Numbered from the stretch's first letter, positions 17,506 through 26,562 are shown. The stretch is DNA of 64,000 nt from Xanthomonas floridensis (GCF_001642575.1 NZ_LXNG01000003.1:1-64000), one strand, 5' to 3'. Made by a program: numbers and translations. The notes: generated by a model not told the origin, from the letters alone.

Positions 17506-18087
17506 ATGAGCGTTAGTTTGAGCAAGGGACAGCGGATCTCGCTGAGCAAGGAAGCCGGCACACAGTTGACCAAGGTGGTCATGGGCCTGGGGTGGGACGC
17601 CAAGAAGACCAAGGGCTTCTTCGGATTCGGCCAGCGCGACCAGTCGATCGACCTGGACGCCTCGTGCCTGATGTTCAACGATGCCAATCAGCTGGTGGAC
17701 CAGATCTGGTTCCAGCAACTGAACTCGCGCGACGGCAGCATTCGGCACACCGGCGACAACCGGACCGGCGACGGCGATGGCGACGACGAGCAGATCGTTG
17801 TGCAGCTGGACAAGATTCCCACCGGCATCAAGAGCCTGGTGTTCATCGTCAACAGCTTCACCGGCCAGAGCTTCGCGGAAATTGAAAACGCGTTCTGCCG
17901 CCTGGTCGATGCCAACGGCAACAAGGAAGTCGCACGCTACAACCTGTCGTGCCAGGGCAACCACACCGCCCAGCTGATGGCCAAGCTGTATCGCCACGAG
18001 AACGACTGGAAGTTGCACGCCATTGGCGAATCCTGCTCCGGCCGTACGTTCCACGACATGCTGCCGGTCATCAACGGCCAGCTGTAA
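17506..18087 (+). CDS. TerZ-like TerD-family protein
   Basis: 193 residues. It starts MSVSLSKGQRISLSKEAG and carries the acidic loops DQSIDLDASCLMFND and GDNRTGDGDGDDEQI. It ends in KLHAIGESCSGRTFHDMLP instead of the GQGFxGGL tail of TerD, a pattern seen in TerZ. I chose the ATG at 17506 because CAAGGAGAG lies just upstream and the Ter N-terminus begins exactly there; the open frame extends to 17413. It is the last Ter-domain gene before the MITE-like copy B that separates it from the biosynthetic operon. Confidence 0.9.
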   Translation: MSVSLSKGQRISLSKEAGTQLTKVVMGLGWDAKKTKGFFGFGQRDQSIDLDASCLMFNDANQLVDQIWFQQLNSRDGSIRHTGDNRTGDGDGDDEQIVVQLDKIPTGIKSLVFIVNSFTGQSFAEIENAFCRLVDANGNKEVARYNLSCQGNHTAQLMAKLYRHENDWKLHAIGESCSGRTFHDMLPVINGQL

Positions 18088-18129
18088 TCCCTCAGGACGG
18101 CCGCCGCGACTGCGGCGCCGTCCTTCTTG

Positions 18130-18270
18130 GAGCGGTAGACAAACGTCGCGAGCGGTCATCAGGTGGGTGCGAGTGGCGCGCCCAGATCCGGCATGTACGC
18201 CTGGTACATGCCGATTCCGGGAGCCGACCGCGCCCGCCCGGCGGTGAGCGCCGTCGGTTTGTCAGCTGCC
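18130..18270 (-). mobile_element. MITE-like dispersed repeat, copy B (reverse orientation)
   Basis: About 140 bp between the terZ-like gene and the ATP-grasp gene. Ends read GAGCGGTAGACAAACG on the left and GGTTTGTCAGCTGCC on the right, inverted repeats of the family terminus. The core includes a perfect hairpin GGCATGTAC-GCCTG-GTACATGCC at ~18190-18212. Such a hairpin in a transcript could affect expression of the downstream operon. Confidence 0.7.
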
Positions 18271-18316
18271 TGGTCGGCGCCATGCGTGGGGCCGTGCTTC
18301 AACTTCGAGTATCCGT

Positions 18317-19375
18317 ATGTCACTTCCCCACGCGCGCGTCTGGTTCAACCGGCACTACGCGACCATTGCCCGCATCATCGATCATCTGCGTGGCGAAGCC
18401 GAGCCGTTGCCAATCTGGACATGCGTCTCGCATCGCCAGGAAAACTTCCGCGGTTTTGCCCGTGCCGACCATGCCCTGCTCGAACCTGCGGGCCTGAGCC
18501 CGGAGGCGTACCTGCAGTGGTGCTACCAGGTGGTGCAACAGCTGCAGATCACCCATCTGGTGCCCGGCTACGAGCAGAGCCTGCTTACCAGCCACCGCGC
18601 CGAGTTCGCGGCGCTGGGCTGCCAGATCGTGCACGCCGCGCCGGCCGACATCCTTCCCAATCTGCATCACAAGCAATGGGTCTATGCGGCGGTCGATGGA
18701 CTGGTGCCGCTGCCGGACTATCGCTACGTCACCACGCTGCAACAGGCGGTGGAGGCGATCGCGCAGCTGGGCGTCGACGGCGCGGTCTGCGTCAAGCCCA
18801 CCGTGTCGGTGTACGGCAAGGGCTTCTATCGGCTGGTGGACGGTATCGAGCCAAGCACCTATGCCTGCAGCCCGCAGGAATGGATCGGCCGGATGGAACG
18901 CCTGCCCGAGTTCGAGCCGCATCTGGTCATGCGCTATCTGCCTGGCGTGGAGTACAGCGTAGACATCGCTGCGCGCGATGGCGACGTGCTGGCCTGCGTG
19001 GTGCGCCAGAAGGATCCCAACAGCAAGGTGCAGCAGCTGTCCATGCGCGCGGACCTGGTGGGCTATGCCACGGCGATGGTGAAGCGCTTCGGTGCCAACG
19101 GGCTGATCAACGTACAGTTCAAGGACGACATCGATGGCGCGCCGATGTTGCTGGAGATCAATCCGCGTGCGGCCGGCGGGATCGGCATGAGCTGCATGTC
19201 CGGGATCAATCTTCCGCATGTCGCGTATCGCGCCTGCATCTTTCCCGAGCTGCCGGTGCAGGTTCCGACACCGCGGCTGGGCATTCGCGTCACCGAGATT
19301 TCGCTGGCGGTGGAGCTGCCGGACGCGCAGCCCTTGCCTGGCACGGTGCTGCCGCAGGTTGCGGTGGACGCATGA
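18317..19375 (+). CDS. ATP-grasp enzyme of the Ter biosynthetic operon
   Basis: 352 residues with an ATP-grasp fold. Visible parts are AVCVKPTVSVYGKGF (ATP-binding lysine strand, ~160), LVMRYLPGVEYSVDIAARDG (~205-225) and the Mg2+ site MLLEINPRAAGGIGMSC (~280-295). ATP-grasp ligases join a carboxylate to an amine or other nucleophile via an acyl phosphate. This family occurs with PRTase, HAD, StiP and CitE-like genes beside Ter genes. That gene set has been proposed from comparative genomics to make a nucleoside-like metabolite; the product is unproven. The stop overlaps the next ATG (ATGA). Confidence 0.87.
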   Translation: MSLPHARVWFNRHYATIARIIDHLRGEAEPLPIWTCVSHRQENFRGFARADHALLEPAGLSPEAYLQWCYQVVQQLQITHLVPGYEQSLLTSHRAEFAALGCQIVHAAPADILPNLHHKQWVYAAVDGLVPLPDYRYVTTLQQAVEAIAQLGVDGAVCVKPTVSVYGKGFYRLVDGIEPSTYACSPQEWIGRMERLPEFEPHLVMRYLPGVEYSVDIAARDGDVLACVVRQKDPNSKVQQLSMRADLVGYATAMVKRFGANGLINVQFKDDIDGAPMLLEINPRAAGGIGMSCMSGINLPHVAYRACIFPELPVQVPTPRLGIRVTEISLAVELPDAQPLPGTVLPQVAVDA

Positions 19376-20541
19376 GCACCTTGCAGGTGAGCTTGCCCAC
19401 CGGCACCTTGCACTGTTCCGGCCAGCCGGGCAATACGCGCGCGCTGACCGATCTTTGCGGTTTCGGCGCGCGGCGCAATCCCAAGCGCGGCTTCGTGTTC
19501 GTCTCCAAGGTGCTGGGCAAGCACTGGCCCGCCTCCCCGGCGACGATGGCGCAGCTGCAGGCGGAGCTGGCGGCGCAGATTCCGGTGCCGGCCGGCGAGA
19601 TGGTCCTGTTCGTGGCATTGGCCGAAACCGCCACCGGGCTGGGCCACGGCGTGTTCGAAGCGTTCCTGCAACGCGCCGGCAGCCAGGCGATGTTGCTGCA
19701 GACCACGCGCTATCCGCTCGACGGCGCGCAGGTGCTGCGCTTCGAGGAAGAACACAGCCATGCCACCCAGCAGTTTCTCTATCTGCCCGAGGCCCCCGAG
19801 CTCCGCGCAGCGCTGGAGCGGGTGAGCACGGTGGTGATGGTGGATGACGAGGCGACCTCCGGCCGGACTTTTTTGAATCTGGCGATCGCCTTGCGCAGCG
19901 TCTGCCCACGCCTGCGTGCGCTGCACCCGGTGGTGCTGACCGATTTTTCCGAAGGCCGGGTACAGGCGCTGCTGTCGGCGCTGCCGGGCATCGACGAGGT
20001 TGCGCCGCTGTCGCTGTGGTCGGGCGCACACCGGTTCGAGCGTGACCCGGCTGCGGCGCTGGTGCCTGCCCCGGTGGCCTACGCCCCGGTGGCCTGTCGC
20101 CGCCAGCATGTGTCCGCCTTTACCGCGCGGCTGGGGCTTGGCGCTGCCATCGCGCTACCCGATGCGCTGGTGCAGGCCTGCCACGCGGCGCTGGATGGCC
20201 GGCCGGTGCTGGTGATCGGTACCGGCGAATGCATGTATCCGGCACAACGGTTGGCGCAGGCGCTGGAGGCGCTGGGTCATGCGGTGGCGGTGCAATCGAC
20301 CACGCGTTCGCCGCTGATGCAGGCCGGTGCCATCGAAGACATCGCCCTGGTCGAAGACGTCTATGGCGAGGGTATCCCCAATTATCTGTACAACCTGACG
20401 CGTTCTGCCGGTGCGGTGCGGGTGGTGGTGCACGAAAGTCGCGAGCGCGCCTGCGTGGACCGGTTGCTGCAGCAGCTGCAGGCGATCGAAGTGGATCTTG
20501 CGCAGCAGCGGGTTGCCGCGCCGATGCAGGCGGTGGCCTAG
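19372..20541 (+). CDS. Phosphoribosyltransferase with C-terminal TRSP domain
   Basis: 389 residues. The N-terminal ~230 residues are a PRTase_2-type phosphoribosyltransferase with the PRPP-binding signature VVMVDDEATSGRTFLNLA near residue 160. The C-terminal ~150 residues are a TRSP domain: VLVIGTGECMYPAQRLAQAL followed by the naming motif STTRSPLM. The pair probably forms or breaks an N-glycosidic bond using PRPP, giving the ribosyl part of the proposed product. Start ATG overlaps the ATP-grasp stop; the stop TAG is directly followed by the ATG of the HAD gene. Confidence 0.9.
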   Translation: MSTLQVSLPTGTLHCSGQPGNTRALTDLCGFGARRNPKRGFVFVSKVLGKHWPASPATMAQLQAELAAQIPVPAGEMVLFVALAETATGLGHGVFEAFLQRAGSQAMLLQTTRYPLDGAQVLRFEEEHSHATQQFLYLPEAPELRAALERVSTVVMVDDEATSGRTFLNLAIALRSVCPRLRALHPVVLTDFSEGRVQALLSALPGIDEVAPLSLWSGAHRFERDPAAALVPAPVAYAPVACRRQHVSAFTARLGLGAAIALPDALVQACHAALDGRPVLVIGTGECMYPAQRLAQALEALGHAVAVQSTTRSPLMQAGAIEDIALVEDVYGEGIPNYLYNLTRSAGAVRVVVHESRERACVDRLLQQLQAIEVDLAQQRVAAPMQAVA

Positions 20542-21297
20542 ATGTATCAGGTGGCCCTGGTCGATCTGGACGACACCTTGTTCTCGTCGCGGCGCAAGCA
20601 GAAACAGGCGCAGGCGCTGCAGCCGGCAGCATTGTCGATCGATGGTGGCGTGGTGAGCTATACCTCGCCGCGTCAGCGTGCGTTCGCGCAGTGGTTGCAG
20701 CACGCCGACCTGGTGGTCCCGGTCACCGCGCGCACGCTGGAGACCTTTGCGCGCGTGCTGCTGCCGTTCAACGGGCCGGCGATCGTGGCCCACGGTGCCA
20801 CCATCGTCGATGCGCAGCGGCAGGTCGATCCGGTGTGGGCGGCCACGGTCCACGCCCGCATGCAGACCGAGTTGCCGGCGTTGCAGCAACTGCAGCAGGC
20901 CCTGTCGGCGCAGTTCGGCGCTGCGCTGGACGTCAGCATCGCCGGCGCACCGCAGCAGCCGGCCTATCTGGTGGCGCGCGAGCCATCGCGCGACGAACAG
21001 GCGGTACGAAAGATTTCTGATGAGGTCATCGCACCGTGGGTGGCGCAGCATCCCGGGTATACCCATCACGTCAACGGCCGCAATCTGGCGGTGCTGCCGC
21101 CATGCGTGGACAAGCGGCTGGCGGTGGCGTACCTGCTGGAATCGCTGCGGCGCCAGCATGGTGAGTTGTTCGTGGTCGGTGCCGGCGACAGCATCACCGA
21201 TCTGCCGTTCCTGTCGCTATGCGATCTGGCGATCCTGCCCACCGGCTCGCAGGCCTGGGCACAGGTGCATGCACGCGCCCACGAGTCCTGCGCATGA
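20542..21297 (+). CDS. HAD-superfamily phosphatase of the Ter operon
   Basis: 251 residues. Motif I is VALVDLDDTLFSSRRK at residue ~5, with both nucleophile and acid/base aspartates. Motif IV is VVGAGDSITDLPFLSLCD near 215. A cap-like insert (~85-150) lies between, as in Cof-type HAD sugar-phosphate phosphatases. It is likely to dephosphorylate a phosphoribosylated intermediate from the neighbouring PRTase. It begins immediately after the PRTase stop and overlaps the next gene by ATGA, so it is part of a single translationally coupled operon. Confidence 0.9.
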   Translation: MYQVALVDLDDTLFSSRRKQKQAQALQPAALSIDGGVVSYTSPRQRAFAQWLQHADLVVPVTARTLETFARVLLPFNGPAIVAHGATIVDAQRQVDPVWAATVHARMQTELPALQQLQQALSAQFGAALDVSIAGAPQQPAYLVAREPSRDEQAVRKISDEVIAPWVAQHPGYTHHVNGRNLAVLPPCVDKRLAVAYLLESLRRQHGELFVVGAGDSITDLPFLSLCDLAILPTGSQAWAQVHARAHESCA

Positions 21298-22391
21298 CCT
21301 CGGCCGGATTCTCGGGCAGTTATGCGCCGGGCGATGTGACCTTTCTGCTGACGCAGATCCAGGTCGCGCCGATGCAGGATCTGCAGGAAAAAGAGCGGCT
21401 GATCCAGGCGGGCCAGGCGCATTATTCGGAAATGCTGACGCCGGAGCAGCTGCCGGCCCCGGAATATCTGGCGTTGTTCCGCAGCGCAGTGGCGCGCCAC
21501 ATGCCGACGATGGCGCGCGACCTGCTGCAGTTGGCCAGCGTGGTGCGGCAGCGGCATGCGCGGCCGGTGCTGGTGTCGTTGGCGCGCGCCGGCACGCCGG
21601 TCGGGGTGGCGTTGCGGCAGGTCTTGGCCAGCCGCTGGGGCATGCAGGTGCCGCACTACGCGATCTCGATCCTGCGTGGCCGCGGGATCGATACGGTGGC
21701 GCTGGCGCATCTTTGCGCGCAATACGATCCGGCATCGCTGGTCTTTGTCGATGGCTGGACCGGCAAGGGCGCGATCACCGCCGAGCTGCGCGCCTCGGTT
21801 GCCGCGTTCAACCAGGCGCAGGGCACGCAGGTCTCACCGGATTTGTTCGTGCTGGTGGATCTTGCCGGCTGCAGCGCCGGGCATGGCTCCGTCGAGGACT
21901 ATCTGATTCCGTCGGCCATCCTCAATGCGACCGTGTCGGGCTTGGTCAGCCGCACCGTGCTCAATGCCAGCATCGCCCCGGACCAGTTCCACGGCTGCGT
22001 GTTCTACCAGGACCTGCGCGCGGGCGATATGTCGCAGTGGTTCGTGGCGCAATTGCTGGAGGCGGCCGCCGCGCTGCCCGCGCCCATGCACGCCGACCCG
22101 CACACCCAGCGCAGCCAACGCGCTGCCGCCGCACAGCGTTGCAGCGACAGCCTGCAGCAGTTGCGCGACACATTCGCGGTGCGCGACACCCATTGCCTGA
22201 AAGTCGGAATCGGCGAGACCACCCGGGCGATGCTGCGCCGCGCGCCGCGCGCGCTCTGCCTGCAGCGGCCCGACGATGCCGATACCGCTCATCTGCGGTG
22301 GCTGGCGCAGACCCGCGGTATTGACGTACACATTCTCTCCAGCCTGCCATTGAAGGCAGCCGCGGTCATCAAGGATCTACGACATGTCTGA
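21294..22391 (+). CDS. StiP-type protein: PRTase-like domain plus PELOTA RNA-binding domain
   Basis: 365 residues. Residues ~1-270 match the StiP (often annotated cysteine protease StiP) domain, which looks like a divergent phosphoribosyltransferase: SLARAGTPVGVALRQVL and LVFVDGWTGKGAITAEL, the latter at the PRPP-loop position. The C-terminal ~75 residues (ALCLQRPDDADTAHLRWLAQ onward to VIKDL) resemble PELOTA RNA-binding domains. The protease label is doubtful; a base-exchange or transfer role fits the context better, as an inference. I chose the ATG at 21294, overlapping the HAD stop; the stop overlaps the next start by 8 bp. Confidence 0.85.
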   Translation: MTSAGFSGSYAPGDVTFLLTQIQVAPMQDLQEKERLIQAGQAHYSEMLTPEQLPAPEYLALFRSAVARHMPTMARDLLQLASVVRQRHARPVLVSLARAGTPVGVALRQVLASRWGMQVPHYAISILRGRGIDTVALAHLCAQYDPASLVFVDGWTGKGAITAELRASVAAFNQAQGTQVSPDLFVLVDLAGCSAGHGSVEDYLIPSAILNATVSGLVSRTVLNASIAPDQFHGCVFYQDLRAGDMSQWFVAQLLEAAAALPAPMHADPHTQRSQRAAAAQRCSDSLQQLRDTFAVRDTHCLKVGIGETTRAMLRRAPRALCLQRPDDADTAHLRWLAQTRGIDVHILSSLPLKAAAVIKDLRHV

Positions 22392-23259
22392 AGCCTATCG
22401 GTTGGGCGCCTCGCTCTACGTGCCTGCGACCAACGACAACCTCTCCGAGGTGCTCTCCGGACGCCAGTTTCCGCAGGCGCGCTCGTTGATTGCCTGCACC
22501 GAGGATGCGGTGTCTTCCACCGACCTGCCGCATGCGATGAGCCATATCCGGCGCACCCTGCCGACCCTGCCGCCGCGATCGCACGGCCCGCTGCGCTTCA
22601 TCCGCCCGCGCAATGCCGAAGTGCTGGGGCAGCTGCTGGCCATGCACGACATCGACCGCGTGCACGGCTTCGTGCTGCCCAAGATCGACACCGACACGCT
22701 GGCCGCCTACGAGCGGCAGCTGGCCGACCACGATTTCTGCATCATGCCGACCCTGGAGACCCCGCAGGCGCTGGACCCGCTGGGCCAGCGCGAGATCCGC
22801 GCCTGCCTGCAGGGCAGCCCGCTGAGCTCGCGGGTGCTGGCGGTGCGCATCGGCGGCAATGACCTGCTGAGCATGCTGGCGATGAAGCGGGTGCGCGGCA
22901 CCACGATCTACGACACCCCGGTGGGCCTGGTCATCCAGCAGCTGGTGCTGGCGTTCCGGCCGTACGGGTTTCAGCTCACCGCGCCGGTCTATGACTTCTT
23001 CGACGATCCACAGACCTTGCGGCGCGAGCTGGCCATCGACACCGCGATGGGGCTGGTGGGCAAGACCGCCATCCATCCGATGCAGATCCCGGTGATCGAG
23101 GAAGGGCTGCGGGTCAGCGACGAAGACCTGCGTGCCGCGCGCGAAGTGCTCGGCGCCACCACGGCGGTGTTCAAGTCCAACGGCGGCATGGTCGAGAAGG
23201 CCGTCCACACGCGTTGGGCGCAGGCCATCATCGCGCGCCAGGCGATCGTGGCCCTGTAA
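22384..23259 (+). CDS. HpcH/HpaI aldolase / citrate-lyase beta (CitE)-like protein
   Basis: 291 residues with a TIM-barrel lyase pattern. Features are GFVLPKIDT near residue 98, IMPTLETPQALDP near 120 (acidic metal ligand), VRIGGNDLLSML near 157 and KTAIHPMQIPVIEEGL near 220. CitE-like enzymes use Mg2+ and often act on CoA thioesters or 2-oxo acids. Last gene of the Ter biosynthetic operon, overlapping StiP by 8 bp. The ~110 bp after its stop hold strong GC hairpins (a CCCGGGCCCGGG palindrome and CCGGCC-AC-GGCCGG) that could end the transcript. Confidence 0.88.
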   Translation: MSEAYRLGASLYVPATNDNLSEVLSGRQFPQARSLIACTEDAVSSTDLPHAMSHIRRTLPTLPPRSHGPLRFIRPRNAEVLGQLLAMHDIDRVHGFVLPKIDTDTLAAYERQLADHDFCIMPTLETPQALDPLGQREIRACLQGSPLSSRVLAVRIGGNDLLSMLAMKRVRGTTIYDTPVGLVIQQLVLAFRPYGFQLTAPVYDFFDDPQTLRRELAIDTAMGLVGKTAIHPMQIPVIEEGLRVSDEDLRAAREVLGATTAVFKSNGGMVEKAVHTRWAQAIIARQAIVAL

Positions 23260-23528
23260 GGCTGGCTGGCCGGTGCCGGCCGGCAGGGTGGGCCGATCGC
23301 GAACCTAGCCCGGGCCCGGGCAACCGGGTGAATCCCGGCCGGCCACGGCCGGCGCTGGAGTGTGACCGCGCACGAGCAATGCACGTGCGCCAGTCACCCC
23401 AACCGAACCCAACTGAGTGGCAGAAATGCCGGTTTGGGCCTTGACTGCGCAGTCCAGTTGGACGGGTTCGCACCCTGGCGACGACCGTTCGTCAGACAGT
23501 GCTTTATGCCACAAGGGTTTGCGGGTTT

Positions 23529-23576
23529 TTCCCACATTTGGTGTTGACCCCTCCCGGGTACCCCACTATCTTGGGG
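23529..23576 (+). promoter_or_regulatory. nrdA promoter with two candidate NrdR boxes
   Basis: A sigma-70-type promoter is visible: TTGACC at 23544-23549, a 17-bp spacer, and TATCTT at 23567-23572. Two 16-bp sites resembling the NrdR box (ACACWATATWTWGTGT) start at 23529 (TTCCCACATTTGGTGT) and 23561 (CCCCACTATCTTGGGG), exactly 32 bp apart. That is the usual phasing for NrdR box pairs. One abuts the -35 and the other covers the -10, as expected for repression. The implied leader is ~355 nt and contains an ATCTCC-GGTAA-GGAGAT hairpin at 23785-23801. Confidence 0.6.
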
Positions 23577-23937
23577 CGGTCGGTGGTTGGTTGCCCAAGG
23601 CGGCCGGACCAGTGGGAGCATTGAATGCGGCAGGGCCGTGGTCGAAACCGCCTCCCCGCCGCGGCCGTACGTCTGATTACAGCCATCCAGGCCGGTCCTG
23701 GAGCGGGCGCGTGGTCTCGTCGCGCCGCTGTTGCTTCGCCACCGACCACCACGCGACAGCACACCGCGCGGTGGCGGCCGTGGAATCTCCGGTAAGGAGA
23801 TGGCTGGTGTTGTCGATGCCGCCGCAGACGCCTGTCTTGCGTGCCGCTCGCCTTGCACCGTCATCGCTGTCCAGGGAGTCCGGATCCGGTCGCAGCCCGT
23901 CCCCGAGCGGGTTCGTGTGCCTACGCATGGAGGACGC

Positions 23938-26436
23938 ATGACCACCAACGACACCCTTGCCGCGATCGCCACCGGTACCGCAACACCCACCAGCGTTCCT
24001 GCCAGTGTCAGCGCGCCCGGTTGCGGCGCGCCGGAATTGACCGACCCGTCAGACATCGTGCCGCCTCCCCGCCAAGCCATTGCAATGCACGCACAGACCA
24101 TCGAAGAACAAACCGTCTCCACCTGGATCACCAAGGAAGCGGGCAATCGCAGGATTCCGTTCGAGGCGCAGCGCCTGGAGCGCGCCATCGACCAGATCCA
24201 TGCCGAGTTCCCGCAGCTGGACGTGGCCGACTACAAGCGCTCGGTGTTCGGGTTCGTCGAGCGCAAGGACAGCGTCAACGCCGACGACCTGGTCGACCAC
24301 CTGATCCGCGAGGCCGAAGCCCGCGTCGATCTGACCACCCCGGAGTGGGAGCACTTTGCCGCGCGCCTGTACCTGCGCCGCCTGTACAAGCGTGCCAGCC
24401 GCAACCGCTTTTACGACGCCAGTCAGAAGTACGGCTCGTTCGTCGGCCTGCAGGAAAGCCTGGCCGACCGCAATGTCTATTCCAACGACATCCTGCGCCG
24501 CTATTCCAAGGACGAGCTGATCGAAGCCGGCAAGATGATCGAGCCCGAGCGCGACAAGCTGTTCGCCTACAACGGCCTGTACCTGCTGGCCACCCGTTAC
24601 CTCGCCACCGACAGCTCGCGCGGCGTGTTCGAGCTGCCGCAGGAGCGTTGGCTGACGATTGCGCTGTACCTGATGCAGGACGAGATCGGCACCGGCAAGG
24701 GCAGCCGCGAGCGCCGCATGCAGCTGGTGGGCGAGGCCTACTGGGCCCTGTCCAACCTGTACATGACCGTGGCGACCCCGACGCTGGCCAATGCCGGCAA
24801 GGTCGGCGGTCAGCTGTCGAGCTGCTTCATCGACACCGTCGACGACAGCCTGCAGGGCATCTACGACTCCAACACCGACGTGGCGCGCGTGTCCAAGCAT
24901 GGCGGCGGCGTGGGTGCGTACCTGGGCTACGTGCGTTCGTCCGGTTCGGCGATACGCGGCGTGTCCAATTCCTCCGGCGGCGTGGTGCCGTGGATCAAGC
25001 AGCTCAACAACACTGCGGTGTCGGTGGATCAGCTGGGCCAGCGCAAGGGCGCCATCGCGGTGTACCTGGACATCTTCCACCGCGACATCGAGTCGTTCCT
25101 GGATCTGCGCCTGAACAACGGCGACCAGCGCCTGCGCGCGCACGACGTGTTCACCTCGGTGTGCATCCCCGACCTGTTCATGGAAGCGGTCGAGCGTCGC
25201 GGCGACTGGTACCTGTTCGATCCGCATGAAGTGAAGCGGATCAAGGGCTGGTACCTGCAGGATTTCTACGACGAGAAGAAGGGCGACGCCAACAGCAGCT
25301 TCCGTCGCAAGTACGAAGAAGTCGTGGCCGACGAGCGCATCACCCGCAAGACGGTCAAGGCGATCGAGATCTTCAAGCGCATCATGGTCAGCCAGCTGGA
25401 AACCGGCAACCCGTTCATGTTCTACCGCGATGAAGTCAATCGCAAGAACCCGAACAAGCACGAGGGCATGGTCTATTCGTCCAACCTGTGCACCGAGATC
25501 CTGCAGAACATGAGCCCGACGCGGATGATGCAGGAGATCATCAGCGGCAATCAGATCGTCACCACCAAGAAGGCCGGCGACTTCGTCGTGTGCAACCTGT
25601 CCTCGATCAACCTGGGCCGCGCGATCATCGCGCAGGACGACCAGGCCGATCTGCTGGGCGCCGACGTGCTGGAGCGGTTGATCCCGATCCAGGTGCGCAT
25701 GCTCGACAACGTGATCGATCTCAATCAGTTGCCGGTGCCGCAGGCCACCATCACCAACCAGAAGTACCGCGCGATTGGTCTTGGCACCTTCGGTTGGCAT
25801 CATCTGCTCGCGCAGAAGGCCATCCACTGGAATGCCAAGGAAGCCGAGGACTACAGCGACGAGCTGTATGAGCGCATCAACTACCTGACCATCCAGGCGA
25901 GCATGGAGCTGGCCAAGGAAAAGGGCACCTACAGCGTGTTCCGCGGCAGCGACTGGCACAACGGCGAGTACTTCCGTGCGCGCGACTACAACAGCCCGCA
26001 GTGGCTGGAGCTGTCGGCGCAGGTGTCGGTCAATGGCGTGCGCAATGCCTGGATGCTGGCCGTGGCGCCGAACATGAGTACCGCGCAGATCGCCGGTTCC
26101 ACCGCCTCGATCGACCCGATCTACAGCGCGTTCTATTACGAAGAGAAGAAGGACTTCCGTCGTCCGGTCGCCGCTCCCGGTCTGTCGCTGGAAACCTGGC
26201 CGTACTACGAAAAGGGCGCCTACAAGGTCGACCAGTTCGCCAGCGTGCGCCAGAACGCGCGTCGTCAGCGCCACGTGGACCAGTCGATCAGCTTCAACTT
26301 CTACGTGCCCAGCACCATCCGTGCGAGCACGCTGTTGGACCTGCACATGACCGCCTGGCGCGAAGGCCTGAAGACCACGTACTACGTGCGCTCCAATGAC
26401 ATCGACATCAGTGAGTGCGAGTGGTGTTCGAGCTAA
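23938..26436 (+). CDS. nrdA: Ribonucleoside-diphosphate reductase, alpha subunit (class I)
   Basis: 832 residues from the ATG at 23938 (GGAGG 5 nt upstream; the frame is open to 23731). It reduces ribonucleotides to deoxyribonucleotides with NrdB. An N-terminal ATP-cone (VSTWITKEAGNRRIPFEAQR, ~60-145) gives dATP/ATP allosteric control. The catalytic barrel has active-site cysteines in LSSCFIDTVDDS and YSSNLCTEI. The C-terminal redox pair is in SECEWCSS. The first ~55 residues are low-complexity Ala/Thr/Pro and may not be conserved. It is followed by nrdB after 196 bp containing hairpins. Confidence 0.95.
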   Translation: MTTNDTLAAIATGTATPTSVPASVSAPGCGAPELTDPSDIVPPPRQAIAMHAQTIEEQTVSTWITKEAGNRRIPFEAQRLERAIDQIHAEFPQLDVADYKRSVFGFVERKDSVNADDLVDHLIREAEARVDLTTPEWEHFAARLYLRRLYKRASRNRFYDASQKYGSFVGLQESLADRNVYSNDILRRYSKDELIEAGKMIEPERDKLFAYNGLYLLATRYLATDSSRGVFELPQERWLTIALYLMQDEIGTGKGSRERRMQLVGEAYWALSNLYMTVATPTLANAGKVGGQLSSCFIDTVDDSLQGIYDSNTDVARVSKHGGGVGAYLGYVRSSGSAIRGVSNSSGGVVPWIKQLNNTAVSVDQLGQRKGAIAVYLDIFHRDIESFLDLRLNNGDQRLRAHDVFTSVCIPDLFMEAVERRGDWYLFDPHEVKRIKGWYLQDFYDEKKGDANSSFRRKYEEVVADERITRKTVKAIEIFKRIMVSQLETGNPFMFYRDEVNRKNPNKHEGMVYSSNLCTEILQNMSPTRMMQEIISGNQIVTTKKAGDFVVCNLSSINLGRAIIAQDDQADLLGADVLERLIPIQVRMLDNVIDLNQLPVPQATITNQKYRAIGLGTFGWHHLLAQKAIHWNAKEAEDYSDELYERINYLTIQASMELAKEKGTYSVFRGSDWHNGEYFRARDYNSPQWLELSAQVSVNGVRNAWMLAVAPNMSTAQIAGSTASIDPIYSAFYYEEKKDFRRPVAAPGLSLETWPYYEKGAYKVDQFASVRQNARRQRHVDQSISFNFYVPSTIRASTLLDLHMTAWREGLKTTYYVRSNDIDISECEWCSS

Positions 26437-26474
26437 AGCGCATGCGGTAGCTAAGCGCATTCGCGCTTTCGCTT

Positions 26475-26562
26475 CCACAGTTCGCGTTGCGAACTGTGGA
26501 CCCTGCTTCATCAGCTCCCACACCCCGCGCCTTCGGCGCGCCCCCTGACTCAGGGGGCTTTT
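26475..26562 (+). terminator. Two hairpins between nrdA and nrdB, the second terminator-like
   Basis: First, a perfect 11-bp stem CCACAGTTCGC-GTT-GCGAACTGTGG at 26475-26499. Second, GCCCCCTG-ACT-CAGGGGGC at 26540-26558 followed by TTTT, which looks like an intrinsic terminator. Both lie in the nrdA-nrdB gap and could uncouple the levels of the two subunits by partial termination or RNA processing. Confidence 0.6.
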
